Source: Cohnella sp. OV330 (GTDB lineage Bacteria > Bacillota > Bacilli > Paenibacillales > Paenibacillaceae). Taken from it: 64,000 nucleotides of DNA. The translations under genes were made by a program, and so were the position numbers. The stretch spans positions 62,001 to 126,000 of the forward strand of contig NZ_FOKE01000007.1 in NCBI RefSeq assembly GCF_900112065.1, given 5' to 3'. The notes beneath the pieces were generated by a model that worked only from the letters and a program-made list of their open reading frames with translations, was not told the DNA's origin and searched no databases. This document shows, in pieces, positions 34,443 to 43,376 of the stretch (positions within the stretch are counted from its first letter, which is position 1; every line of letters starts with the position of its first letter).

Positions 34443-35657
34443 CTAGTTCCGGTTTCCGGCAGCCGTTTCCGCGATCCGGACGACGTCCTCGATGGAGGTC
34501 GCGCCGCGATTGGATACGATCAGGTTCCGCGCGATGTTCAGCGCCAGTCGCTGCGCGCGCTCGCGCGCCTCGCGGTCCGGAATCGTCGCGATATCGGCGA
34601 CCTGCGCCAGACCGTACACCCGTCTCAGCGCCTTGGCGCCGGCGAAGCCGATCGTATCCTGCAGCAGCCGTTTCATGTAATCGTCTTGATAGCCGGGGAC
34701 GCCGAGCCGCTTGTCGACGCCATGCTCGTCCCACAGCGCGCGGAACTTGCGCTCGAACCGGGTCCACAGCTCCGTGACCGTCGCGAGCAAATAAGCTCTG
34801 CGGTCGCGCCGGCTGGCTTCGTCCGGACTCCAGTGCTCTTGTCCTGCGAAGTTAAGCAGGAGGTTCGCGACGATCGCGCCGATATCGAAGCCCATCGGAC
34901 CGTAGTAGGCGAATTCGGGGTCGATGACCTTCGTCGACGCCGTCGTGACGAAAATGCTGCCCGTGTGCAGGTCGCCGTGAAGCAGCGCCTGGGCTTGCGT
35001 CAGGAACTTCTCGCGCAGCTTGGCGGCTTCGAGCAAAAGCTCTTCGTCGCGCCAGACGGATTCGGCGGCATCGCGAAGATGCGGTTCGATGTTGTTGGAT
35101 TCCGCGTCGTAATAAGGGAAATTAAGGACGAAGTCTTCCGTAATCTTGCACAGGTCCGGATTGATGAAACGGCCGAGCTGCACCTTCTTGTCCTGCTGGT
35201 TCATGCCGAGATCCGAAGTGAAGAACAGCGTGCGGGACAGGAACTCCGCGAGGTGCTCGGCAAAATCGGGATAGACGCCGCCTTCGATCAATCCTTTGCG
35301 CATAATAACATGATCGCTCAGGTCCTCCATGATCGTGAGGGCCATGTCGGCGTCGGAGCGGTATACGACCGGCACGAGGCCGGGCGCGAGCTCGCCCTGC
35401 TTGATGAGCGCTTCGCCCTCGATCCGCGCGCGGTCGAGGCTGAGCGGCCATGAGTCCCCGATGATCTTGACGTAGGGGAGCGCCTGCTTGACGATGAGGC
35501 TGCGGCCGGTCGCCGGCTGCGTAATATGGAACACGAGATTCAGGTTGCCGTCCCCGATCTCGCGCGAGACGAGCTCTTCGCCTGTCGGGAATACCTCGGC
35601 GAAAGTACGGGCGATCTCGATGGCTTCCGCTTCGCTCAGCGGGTGATACTTGCTCAT
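34443..35657 (-). CDS. mtnK: Methylthioribose kinase
   Basis: 404 residues. Aminoglycoside-phosphotransferase-like fold with SLIVKQALPYVK, LLHGDLHTGSIFV (catalytic loop) and VIDPEFAYYGPMGFDIG (metal-binding Asp). It phosphorylates methylthioribose, the step before MtnA. GGAGGTG lies eight bases before ATG 35657. The leader carries a 17-base palindrome, but no SAM (S-box) riboswitch motif was recognised, although Bacillus mtnKA has one. Confidence 0.93.
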   Translation of the reverse strand: MSKYHPLSEAEAIEIARTFAEVFPTGEELVSREIGDGNLNLVFHITQPATGRSLIVKQALPYVKIIGDSWPLSLDRARIEGEALIKQGELAPGLVPVVYRSDADMALTIMEDLSDHVIMRKGLIEGGVYPDFAEHLAEFLSRTLFFTSDLGMNQQDKKVQLGRFINPDLCKITEDFVLNFPYYDAESNNIEPHLRDAAESVWRDEELLLEAAKLREKFLTQAQALLHGDLHTGSIFVTTASTKVIDPEFAYYGPMGFDIGAIVANLLLNFAGQEHWSPDEASRRDRRAYLLATVTELWTRFERKFRALWDEHGVDKRLGVPGYQDDYMKRLLQDTIGFAGAKALRRVYGLAQVADIATIPDREARERAQRLALNIARNLIVSNRGATSIEDVVRIAETAAGNRN

Positions 35658-35689
35658 GAACAGGGCACCTCCGATAATGTACGCGGCTT

Positions 35690-35706
35690 GTCCGCCGCCG
35701 GCGGAC
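35690..35706 (-). promoter_or_regulatory. Palindrome in the mtnK leader
   Basis: GTCCGCCG-C-CGGCGGAC is a perfect 8-1-8 palindrome between a possible -10 box (TATACT, 35724-35719 on the minus strand) and the mtnK ribosome-binding site. It could be an mRNA 5' hairpin or an operator. Confidence 0.4.
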
Positions 35707-35883
35707 GATCTACAAGACAGTATAGAACAATTCGCTCTGCAAGGCGAATGCTGACGGTCTCGATCCGGTTACTATTATAAGGGAAAAACGCGGCGGCGGA
35801 ACAGCCGGAATCGCAGCCGGTTTGATGTGCGCCGACTTGGCATGTTAAGGTAATTCCGAAAGAAGATACCGGGAGGGATATGG

Positions 35884-37320
35884 ATGAACGGTTCAAATCT
35901 CATCGTGCGTCTCGAAATGGATACGGACAGGGCCGTCTTCGGCGCGATCGCGACCGCGATCGGCGCGGCCGGAGGCGACATCGTCGCGATCGACGTCATA
36001 CGGCCGGGGCAGAAGAGCATTCGCGACCTGACGATCCGCAGCGATGCGGGCCAGGAGGCGATCGCCTCGGCGATCCGCGCCGTGGAAGGCGTCCGGATCG
36101 TCAACATTTCCGACCAGACGCTGCTGATCCATCTCGGCGGCAAGCTTGAGGTGACGCCGCGCATCAAGATCCGCACGCGCGACGATCTCTCCCGCGTCTA
36201 TACGCCAGGGGTAGCGAAGGTGTGCATGGCCATCCACGAAGATCCGGCATCCGCGTTTTCCCTCACGATCAAGCGCAACACGGTCGCCGTCGTCAGCGAC
36301 GGCAGCGCCGTGCTCGGCTTGGGCAACATCGGCCCCGCCGCGGCGATGCCCGTCATGGAGGGCAAGGCGATGTTGTTCAAGGAGCTGGCCGGCGTCGACG
36401 CCTTTCCGATCTGCCTCGACACGCAGGATTCGGACGCCATCGTTGAGATCGTGCGCAGCCTCGCGCCCGGATTCGGGGGGATTAACCTCGAAGACATCTC
36501 GTCGCCCCGATGCTTCGAGATCGAGCGCCGGCTTCAGGAACTGCTCGACATCCCGGTATTTCACGACGACCAGCACGGCACGGCGGTCGTGCTGATCGCC
36601 TCGCTCATGAACGCGGCCAAATGCGTCGGCAAACGCATGGATTCGCTCCGCGTCGTCGTCTGCGGGATCGGGGCCGCCGGCATGTCGATCGTCCGCATGC
36701 TGCATTCGGCCGGCGTGCCGTCGGTCGTCGCCGTCGATCGCGAGGGCATCCTGTCCAGAGGCAGCGAGTACGCCAATCCGGCTTGGCAGTGGTGCGCGCA
36801 GCATACGAACCCCGAAGGCCGAACGGGCGGCCTGACCGAAGCGATCGCCGGAGCGGACGTCTTCATCGGCGTCTCCGGCCCCGGCGTGCTGAGCGTCGAT
36901 CAGGTCAAGTCGATGGCCGCCGATCCGATCGTGTTCGCGATGGCGAATCCCGAGCCGGAGATCCGTCCCGACCTCATCCAGGGCATCGCCGCCGTCATCG
37001 GCACCGGGCGCAGCGACTACCCGAACCAGATCAACAACGTGTTATGCTTCCCCGGCATCTTCCGCGGCGCGCTCGATTGCCGCGCGTCGCGCATCACGGA
37101 GGGCATGAAGCTGGCCGCGGCCAAGGCGATCGCCGCCGTCGTCACGGAGGAGCAGCTCAGCAGCGAATATATCGTCCCGAGCGTGTTCAACGCCGCGGTC
37201 GTCGAGAACGTGAGAAAAGCCGTCATCGAAGCCGCGTATGCGGACAAGGTCGCCCGCCGCCAGGACAAGCGCAGCCTGGGCGACGACGACAAGCACTCGC
37301 ACGCGGAGACAGGCATGTGA
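35884..37320 (+). CDS. NAD(P)-dependent malic enzyme with N-terminal ACT domain
   Basis: 478 residues. An ACT-like regulatory domain (about 1-80) precedes a malic-enzyme core: YTPGVAKVC (catalytic Tyr), VSDGSAVLGLGNIGP, VMEGKAMLFKELAGVDAFP, FHDDQHGTAVV, the Rossmann motif VVCGIGAAGMSIV and GRSDYPNQINN. It decarboxylates malate to pyruvate. Start ATG 35884 with GGGAGGG upstream. The stop overlaps the photolyase start by four bases. The ACT domain suggests allosteric control by an amino acid or similar ligand, which is inference. Confidence 0.9.
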   Translation: MNGSNLIVRLEMDTDRAVFGAIATAIGAAGGDIVAIDVIRPGQKSIRDLTIRSDAGQEAIASAIRAVEGVRIVNISDQTLLIHLGGKLEVTPRIKIRTRDDLSRVYTPGVAKVCMAIHEDPASAFSLTIKRNTVAVVSDGSAVLGLGNIGPAAAMPVMEGKAMLFKELAGVDAFPICLDTQDSDAIVEIVRSLAPGFGGINLEDISSPRCFEIERRLQELLDIPVFHDDQHGTAVVLIASLMNAAKCVGKRMDSLRVVVCGIGAAGMSIVRMLHSAGVPSVVAVDREGILSRGSEYANPAWQWCAQHTNPEGRTGGLTEAIAGADVFIGVSGPGVLSVDQVKSMAADPIVFAMANPEPEIRPDLIQGIAAVIGTGRSDYPNQINNVLCFPGIFRGALDCRASRITEGMKLAAAKAIAAVVTEEQLSSEYIVPSVFNAAVVENVRKAVIEAAYADKVARRQDKRSLGDDDKHSHAETGM

Positions 37321-38666
37321 AGCTGTTCATCCATCGCAAGGATTTGCGGACCTCGGACCTGCCGGCGCTGGACTACATGGCCGCCGGCGGCGAGCCAGGC
37401 CTGCATGCGCTGTTTCTCGATCCTTTTCTCCTTCGGGGGGACAGGCATCGGGAGCACGGCGGCGCAGGCTTTCTGCTTGCCGCCGGCCGCCTTGAGCGCG
37501 CCTACGAGCAAGCGGGCCGCAAGCTCCACGTCTATTACGGCGAGCCGGCTTCCCTGCTGGCCCGCATGCTCGACGCTCACCCGGACATCCGCGAAGTCGT
37601 CGTGCACGAGGATTACACCCCGTACGCGATCAAGCGCGATCGCGAGCTAAGAGAAGCGACTCTGGCGCGAGGCGCCGCTTTTACCGCTCTTCCGGATCTG
37701 TCGCTCGCGCCGATGCGCGATTTTCACGAGTGGACGGGCCGTCAGGCGCCGTACAAGGTGTTTACGCCGTTTTACCGGCAGTGGCGCGCCTTTCTCGCGC
37801 AGCGCTTTACGACCGTTTACGCGAGCGGGGTTAGCGATCTGGTCACGGCGACAGCGACGAATCTGCCGGGCAGCGAAGTACCAGCTCCGCTAAGGGCCGT
37901 CATGGAAGATGGGGTCGGGCAAACGTTCGATCCGGAGCGACGTCTAAGCAGGTTCCTGAAGGGGGCCTTGCCTCGCTACGCCGAAGCGAGAGACGCTTAT
38001 GCGCAGGACGGCACGAGCCGGTTGTCGGCCTCGCTGAATCGCGGCGAGATCTCGGCCAGACGACTGTACGCCGCCGCCGGCGAATTTCCCTCGGAGCAGC
38101 GGGAGAGCTGGCTGCGACAGCTGGCGTGGCGCGATTTCTACCTCTATCAATCCCGCATGGACCCGGATTACTACCATTATGAAAAAAAGTTCGATTTGTC
38201 GGGACTGGACGACCGCCACTTCGCAGCCTGGCGAGACGGCAGGACGGGCATTCCCGTGATCGACGCGGCCATGACCCAGCTGAACGAGACCGGCTGGATG
38301 CCGAACCGGCTGCGGATGATCGCGGCGATGTTTTTGACGAAAAACCTGCGTTGCCCGTTTATTTACGGCGAACGTTATTTCCGGCTGAAACTTTCGGATT
38401 ACGATAACGCGCTTAATAGAGGCGGCTGGCTCTGGGCTTCTTCGCTTGGCTTCGACGCCGCGCCGTATTTTCGCATCATGAACCCCGTGACCCAATCCAA
38501 GAGGTTCGACCCGGCCGGCGAATATCTTCGAACCTGGCTGGAGACCCGGCGAGAAGACGTCGTCTCCATCCACGATCCGGCGCCGGACGCGATCGTCGAC
38601 CTTCGCCCATCCCGGCTTGACGCGATAGCGGCGTACAAGTCGATCTTGATAGCGCGGATAGCGTGA
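37317..38666 (+). CDS. phr: Deoxyribodipyrimidine photolyase
   Basis: 449 residues. N-terminal cofactor-binding alpha/beta domain (KLFIHRKDLRTSDLPAL) and C-terminal FAD-binding domain with GRTGIPVIDAAMTQLNETG, WMPNRLRMIAAMFLTKNL and SLGFDAAPYFRIMNP. It repairs cyclobutane pyrimidine dimers with light. The start is GTG 37317, overlapping the malic-enzyme stop as GTGA, with GGAG eight bases upstream. The coupling of malic enzyme and photolyase looks coincidental in function. Confidence 0.92.
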   Translation: MKLFIHRKDLRTSDLPALDYMAAGGEPGLHALFLDPFLLRGDRHREHGGAGFLLAAGRLERAYEQAGRKLHVYYGEPASLLARMLDAHPDIREVVVHEDYTPYAIKRDRELREATLARGAAFTALPDLSLAPMRDFHEWTGRQAPYKVFTPFYRQWRAFLAQRFTTVYASGVSDLVTATATNLPGSEVPAPLRAVMEDGVGQTFDPERRLSRFLKGALPRYAEARDAYAQDGTSRLSASLNRGEISARRLYAAAGEFPSEQRESWLRQLAWRDFYLYQSRMDPDYYHYEKKFDLSGLDDRHFAAWRDGRTGIPVIDAAMTQLNETGWMPNRLRMIAAMFLTKNLRCPFIYGERYFRLKLSDYDNALNRGGWLWASSLGFDAAPYFRIMNPVTQSKRFDPAGEYLRTWLETRREDVVSIHDPAPDAIVDLRPSRLDAIAAYKSILIARIA

Positions 38667-38721
38667 CGAGTGAAGCTAAAGACGATTTTTGACCATTAAC
38701 TTGATTGAGCGCCTGCTCGCC

Positions 38722-38749
38722 TTGGCTTCCCCGCCCCGCATGCTATAAT
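38722..38749 (+). promoter_or_regulatory. Sigma-A-like promoter for the DUF1802 gene
   Basis: TTGGCT (38722-38727) and TATAAT (38744-38749) are 16 bases apart, about 36 bases before the start codon. Confidence 0.6.
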
Positions 38750-38784
38750 AAGAGAAGCAGAATTCGACAGGAGGCGTGACGCCG

Positions 38785-39360
38785 ATGGAATATCCGATAG
38801 CGCTGCGGGAGTGGGCGGTGGCGGTCAAGGCGCTGGAAGCGGGCAAGCAGATTATCGTGCTGCGCAAGGGCGGCATCGCGGAGGAGACGAAGGAGTTCCG
38901 GCTGGAGAGCCCTTCGTTTTTTCTTTTTCCTTCCTATGAGCATCAGCGAGAGCACCTGATAAAGCCGGGTGCGAGTCCGAGCGTGGCGGAGACGGTAGCG
39001 GCGTTCGAGCGGGATCCGGATTCGGTCGTCATTTCCTCGTACGCCGAGGTCGTCGACGATATCGAAGTGACGGACGGCGAGACGCTGCGCAAGCTGGAGC
39101 CTTTCCATTTATGGACGGAGAACTATGCGGAGGAACGGCTGAAGTGGAAAAAAACGAAGCCGCTGCACGTGCTGCTGCTGCGCGTATACGTGCTGGACCG
39201 GCCGGTCGCGATACCGAACGACGAGCGGTACGGCGGCTGCAAGTCATGGCTTAACCTGGCGGAGCCTCTGTCGGCGCAGGGCGCCCGTCCCGCGCTCGGT
39301 GACGAGGCGTTCGGCAAAGAGCTTCAATCGGTCCGTCAGGCGTTGGCAGGCGGCCTCTAG
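38785..39360 (+). CDS. DUF1802 family protein
   Basis: 191 residues. PIALREWAVAVKALEAGKQ, IIVLRKGGIAEETKEF, FFLFPSYEHQ and EAGLA-like C-terminal segments are typical of DUF1802, a small family of unknown function in Bacillota and cyanobacteria. ATG 38785 is preferred because AGGAGG lies ten bases upstream; a GTG nine bases earlier would abut it. It stands alone between the photolyase and the suf operon. Confidence 0.8.
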   Translation: MEYPIALREWAVAVKALEAGKQIIVLRKGGIAEETKEFRLESPSFFLFPSYEHQREHLIKPGASPSVAETVAAFERDPDSVVISSYAEVVDDIEVTDGETLRKLEPFHLWTENYAEERLKWKKTKPLHVLLLRVYVLDRPVAIPNDERYGGCKSWLNLAEPLSAQGARPALGDEAFGKELQSVRQALAGGL

Positions 39361-39428
39361 AACGCGGGTCGGCCTCGATGGGGCTCGGCCCGGTTTGCAA
39401 TTTTCATGACATTTTCATAAAATGGTGG

Positions 39429-39457
39429 TTGAGAATCACTGAGAATCACTTTAGAAT
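39429..39457 (+). promoter_or_regulatory. suf operon promoter with direct repeat operator
   Basis: TTGAGA (39429-39434) and TAGAAT (39452-39457) are 17 bases apart. Two exact tandem copies of TGAGAATCAC (39430-39439 and 39440-39449) cover the -35 box and spacer. TGAGAAT also occurs in the two Fur-like boxes of the iron region, so iron-responsive control is possible but not shown. Confidence 0.55.
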
Positions 39458-39553
39458 AGTTATAAATAAGAAATGGATCTTAAGTGGCGACCGCAGGTTG
39501 CTTAAAAAAGGGGTCAACCCCACTTGGCGTCCGTATAACCTGGAGGGAAAACA

Positions 39554-40333
39554 ATGTCCAATCTGTTCGAAATCAAGGGCTTGAAGTCGGAAATCGAAGG
39601 CAAAGAAATTTTGAAGGGCTTCGATCTGACGATCAAGGCCGGCGAAGTGCACGCGATCATGGGCCCGAACGGCACCGGCAAGAGCACCCTCGCCTCCTCG
39701 ATCATGGGCCATCCTAAATATGAAGTAACCGATGGACAAGTGCTGCTGAACGGCGAAGACGTGCTGGAGATGGGCGTCGACGAGCGCGCGCTGGCCGGCC
39801 TGTTCCTCGCGATGCAATACCCGAGCGAGATCACGGGCGTGACCAACGCCGACTTCCTCCGCAGCGCGATCAACGCGCGCCGCGGCGAGGGCAACGAGAT
39901 CTCCCTGATCAAGTTCGTCCGCCAGATGGAAGCGAAGATGAAGGAGCTCGAGATGAATCCCGAGTTCATGCACCGCTATTTGAACGAAGGCTTCTCCGGC
40001 GGCGAAAAGAAGCGCAACGAGATTCTGCAAATGATGCTGCTCGAGCCGAAGCTCGTCATCCTCGACGAGATCGACTCCGGCCTCGACATCGACGCGCTGA
40101 AGATCGTGGCCGCAGGCGTCAACGCGATGCGCTCCGAAGAGCGCAGCTTCCTGATCATCACCCACTACCAGCGCCTGCTGAATTATATTAAGCCTGATCA
40201 TGTTCACGTCATGATGCAGGGACGCATCGTCAAGTCCGGCGGTCCTGAGCTGGCCGAGCGTCTCGAAGCCGAAGGCTACGAATGGGTCAAAGAAGAACTG
40301 GGCATCGTCGACGAGACGGTCGGCCAAGCCTAA
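39554..40333 (+). CDS. sufC: Fe-S assembly ATPase SufC
   Basis: 259 residues, soluble ABC ATPase: Walker A GPNGTGKST, signature-like FSGGEKKRNEI, Walker B LVILDEIDSGLDID. It works with SufB and SufD in the scaffold complex that builds Fe-S clusters. GGAGGG precedes ATG 39554. First gene of sufCDSUB, the standard Bacillota order. Its promoter carries a TGAGAATCAC direct repeat. Confidence 0.96.
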   Translation: MSNLFEIKGLKSEIEGKEILKGFDLTIKAGEVHAIMGPNGTGKSTLASSIMGHPKYEVTDGQVLLNGEDVLEMGVDERALAGLFLAMQYPSEITGVTNADFLRSAINARRGEGNEISLIKFVRQMEAKMKELEMNPEFMHRYLNEGFSGGEKKRNEILQMMLLEPKLVILDEIDSGLDIDALKIVAAGVNAMRSEERSFLIITHYQRLLNYIKPDHVHVMMQGRIVKSGGPELAERLEAEGYEWVKEELGIVDETVGQA

Positions 40334-40357
40334 GAGGATAAGGGAGGTCATACAACC

Positions 40358-41656
40358 ATGAGTACGCCTACCGCCTCTTTTGGCCGCGATGCCGCATCGA
40401 GCATCGCCCGTAGCAAAAACGAACCCGCCTGGCTCGTCGCCTGGCGCGAAAACGCCGGCGAGCTGGCATCGCGGCTCGAACTGCCGAAGCCCGAGAAGAC
40501 GCCGATCCAGCGCTGGCCGCTGGACCTTTACGGCACGGACCGCCCGGGCGCCAAGATCGACTCCGCATCGCAGCTGCCCGAAGCGCTAACGAAGCTGCTG
40601 CCCGCCGAAGCCGGCGGCGCGCTGATCGTGCAGCACAATTCCTCCGTCGTTTATACGCATTTGTCCGACGAGCTGAAGGCGAAGGGCGTCGTGCTGGCGA
40701 GCCTCGAAGAGGCTGCGCGCAGCCACGAAGAGCTCGTTCGCAAGCACCTGATGACGGCCTATGCGCCGGATGAGCACAAGCTCGCGGCGCTGCACGCGGC
40801 GCTGTGGAACGGCGGCGTCTTCCTGTACGTGCCTCGCGGCGTCGAGATCGAAGAGCCCGTGCAGGCGCTGCTGTTCGCGGACGACGCCGAAGCGACCTTC
40901 GTGCCGCACGTGCTGATCGTCGCCGAAGCGAACAGCCGCGTGACCGTCGTCGAGAATGCCTCCACGGCCGTCGGCGACGCCGCGCTCGTGTTGAACGGCG
41001 CCGTCGAAGTGTTCGCCAAGGCCGGCAGCCAGGTCCGCTATGCGGCCGTGCACAGCCTTGAGAAGGGCGCGGTCGACGTCTCGTACCGCCGCGCCGTGCT
41101 GGAGCAGGACGCGCGCATCGAATGGATCGTCGGCGAGCTGCAGGACGGCAACATCCTGTCCGACACCAAGACGATCCTGAAGGGCAACGGATCGACGTCC
41201 GACGCTAAGATCATCACCGTCGGCACCGGCAAGCAGCGCATGAGCCTTACGACGGGCGCCGTGCACTTCGGCCTCTCGACGGAGAGCGACATGATCACGC
41301 GCGCCGTCATGAAGGAAGAAGGCACCGCCGTCATCAACGGCGTGACCAAGATCGAAAAGGGCGCGACGCGCGCCAACGGCCAACAAACCGAAAAGGTGCT
41401 CATGCTGAGCCCGAAGGCGCGCGGCGACGCGAACCCGATCCTGCTGATCGACGAAGACGACGTCAAAGCCGGCCACGCCGCGAGCGTAGGCCAGGTCAAT
41501 GCGGAGCAGGTGCATTATCTGATGTCGCGGGGCATCTCGAAGACCGAAGCGGAGCGCCTGATCATTTACGGCTTCCTCGATCCGGTCGTGTCGGAGATTC
41601 CGCTCGAGAGCGTCCGCGAGCAGCTGCAGCGCATTTTAGAGAGGAAGTTGGGTTAA
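40358..41656 (+). CDS. sufD: Fe-S assembly protein SufD
   Basis: 432 residues, right-handed beta-helix scaffold subunit. GVFLYVPRGVEIEEPVQALL, LVLNGAVEVFAKAGSQVRY and KVLMLSPKARGDANPILLID are typical of SufD. It pairs with SufB and SufC. GGGAGG lies before ATG 40358, 24 bases after sufC. The sufS start follows its stop codon without a gap. Confidence 0.95.
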   Translation: MSTPTASFGRDAASSIARSKNEPAWLVAWRENAGELASRLELPKPEKTPIQRWPLDLYGTDRPGAKIDSASQLPEALTKLLPAEAGGALIVQHNSSVVYTHLSDELKAKGVVLASLEEAARSHEELVRKHLMTAYAPDEHKLAALHAALWNGGVFLYVPRGVEIEEPVQALLFADDAEATFVPHVLIVAEANSRVTVVENASTAVGDAALVLNGAVEVFAKAGSQVRYAAVHSLEKGAVDVSYRRAVLEQDARIEWIVGELQDGNILSDTKTILKGNGSTSDAKIITVGTGKQRMSLTTGAVHFGLSTESDMITRAVMKEEGTAVINGVTKIEKGATRANGQQTEKVLMLSPKARGDANPILLIDEDDVKAGHAASVGQVNAEQVHYLMSRGISKTEAERLIIYGFLDPVVSEIPLESVREQLQRILERKLG

Positions 41657-42874
41657 ATGGACGCTCGCGCACTAAGAAGCGAATTCCCGATTCTGGATCA
41701 GGAGATTAACGGTCATCCGCTCGTCTATCTGGACAACGCCGCGACCTCGCAGAAGCCGCGCAGCGTCATCGACGCCGTGAAGCGTTACTACGAGTTCGAC
41801 AATGCCAACGTCCACCGCGGCGTGCATACGCTCGGCTCGCGCGCGACGGACGCCTACGAAGGCGCCCGCGAGAAGGTGGCCCGGTTCCTGAACGCCGCTT
41901 CTGCGCGCGAGATCATTTTCAACCGCGGCACGACGACCGGTCTTAATATGGTAGCCGGCGGTTACGCCCGTCAGCAGCTGCGCGAGGGCGACGAGATCGT
42001 CATTACGCAGTCCGAACATCACAGCAACTTGATTCCATGGCAGCAAGCCGCCAAGGCGACGGGAGCGACGCTGAAGTTCATTCCGCTCCAGGAGGACGGC
42101 AGCCTGAAGCTCTCGGACGTCGAGGCGACGGTTACCGAGCGTACCAAGATCGTCTCGATCGCCTACGTGTCCAACGTCATGGGGACCGTCCATCCGGTCA
42201 AGGAGATCGCCGCCATCGCCCACAAGAACGGCGCGATCATGGTCGTGGACGGCGCGCAGAGCTCTCCCCATATGAAGGTCGACGTGCGGGACCTCGACGT
42301 TGATTTCTATGCGTTTTCCGGCCACAAAATGTGCGGTCCGACGGGAATCGGCGCCTTGTACGGCAAGACGGCGCTGCTCGAGAAAATGGAGCCGATCGAA
42401 TTCGGCGGCGAGATGATCGACTTCGTCGAGCTGTACGATTCGAGCTGGAAAGAGATCCCGTGGAAGTTCGAGGGCGGCACGCCGATCATCGCCGGCGCAG
42501 TCGGACTCGGCGCCGCGATCGACTTCCTGGAGTCGGTGGGGCTTGACGAGATCGACCGTCATGGCCGTGAATTGTCCAGGTACGCGTACGGCCGCCTGTC
42601 GGAGATCGAGGATATCTCGATCTACGGTCCGAGCGGCAATCGCTCGGGGCTTGTCACGTTTAATCTCGGCGACGTGCATCCGCACGACGTCGCGACGGTG
42701 CTCGACACGGAGGGCATCGCCATCCGCGCCGGCCACCACTGCTGCCAGCCGCTCATGCGATGGCTGAAGGTGAGCGCGACGGCGAGAGCGAGCTTTTACC
42801 TTTACAACACCGAAGAAGACGTCGACCGGCTGGTGGACGCGCTGGTCAAGACAAAGGAGTTTTTCCAGTTATGA
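41657..42874 (+). CDS. sufS: Cysteine desulfurase SufS
   Basis: 405 residues, PLP-dependent class-II desulfurase. VYLDNAATSQKPRSVIDAV, the PLP Lys224 in SGHKMCGPTGIG and the catalytic Cys362 in RAGHHCCQPLM are present. It removes sulfur from cysteine for cluster assembly, passing it to SufU. ATG 41657 directly follows the sufD stop and its stop overlaps the sufU start (ATGA). Confidence 0.96.
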   Translation: MDARALRSEFPILDQEINGHPLVYLDNAATSQKPRSVIDAVKRYYEFDNANVHRGVHTLGSRATDAYEGAREKVARFLNAASAREIIFNRGTTTGLNMVAGGYARQQLREGDEIVITQSEHHSNLIPWQQAAKATGATLKFIPLQEDGSLKLSDVEATVTERTKIVSIAYVSNVMGTVHPVKEIAAIAHKNGAIMVVDGAQSSPHMKVDVRDLDVDFYAFSGHKMCGPTGIGALYGKTALLEKMEPIEFGGEMIDFVELYDSSWKEIPWKFEGGTPIIAGAVGLGAAIDFLESVGLDEIDRHGRELSRYAYGRLSEIEDISIYGPSGNRSGLVTFNLGDVHPHDVATVLDTEGIAIRAGHHCCQPLMRWLKVSATARASFYLYNTEEDVDRLVDALVKTKEFFQL

Positions 42875-43326
42875 GCCAGTTGGACGATTTATACCGCCGC
42901 GTCATCATGGATCACTATAAAAACCCGCGCAACCGCGGGACGATGGACGACGAATCCGTCACCGTCAACCTGAACAACCCGACCTGCGGCGACCGCATCT
43001 CGCTGCAGCTGCAGATCGAGGACGGCGTCGTGAAGAACGCCCGCTTTACCGGAGAAGGCTGCTCGATCAGCATGTCGTCGGCTTCGATGATGACGGACGC
43101 GGTCAAGGGCAAGTCTACGGAGGAGGCGCTGGCGCTGGCCGGCAAATTCTCTTCCCTGATGAAGGGCGAGCAGGTCGAGTTCGATGAGTACGAGGACATC
43201 GACGCCCTGTCGGGCGTCGGCAAATTCCCGGCACGCATCAAGTGCGCCACGCTTGCCTGGAACGCGCTGCGCAAGGGCGTCGAGCATGACGGTCAGGGCA
43301 AGGTCGAAGAAAACGTCGAGCAGTAA
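42871..43326 (+). CDS. sufU: Sulfur-transfer/scaffold protein SufU
   Basis: 151 residues. Cys ligands in NPTCGDRI, GEGCSISMSSASMM and IKCATLAWNAL, plus the SufU-specific insertion before the last Cys, fit the zinc-dependent SufU that accepts persulfide from SufS. ATG 42871 overlaps the sufS stop by four bases. Translation beginning further upstream in this frame would run through sufS. Confidence 0.95.
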   Translation: MSQLDDLYRRVIMDHYKNPRNRGTMDDESVTVNLNNPTCGDRISLQLQIEDGVVKNARFTGEGCSISMSSASMMTDAVKGKSTEEALALAGKFSSLMKGEQVEFDEYEDIDALSGVGKFPARIKCATLAWNALRKGVEHDGQGKVEENVEQ

Positions 43327-43376
43327 GCTTGATTTCGCAAATACAGCACGAACACTATGAAGGAGGGACAATCGTC

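Noticed and set aside
35657..35883. SAM (S-box) riboswitch before mtnK
   Set aside because: None of the conserved S-box segments was found and the leader is short.
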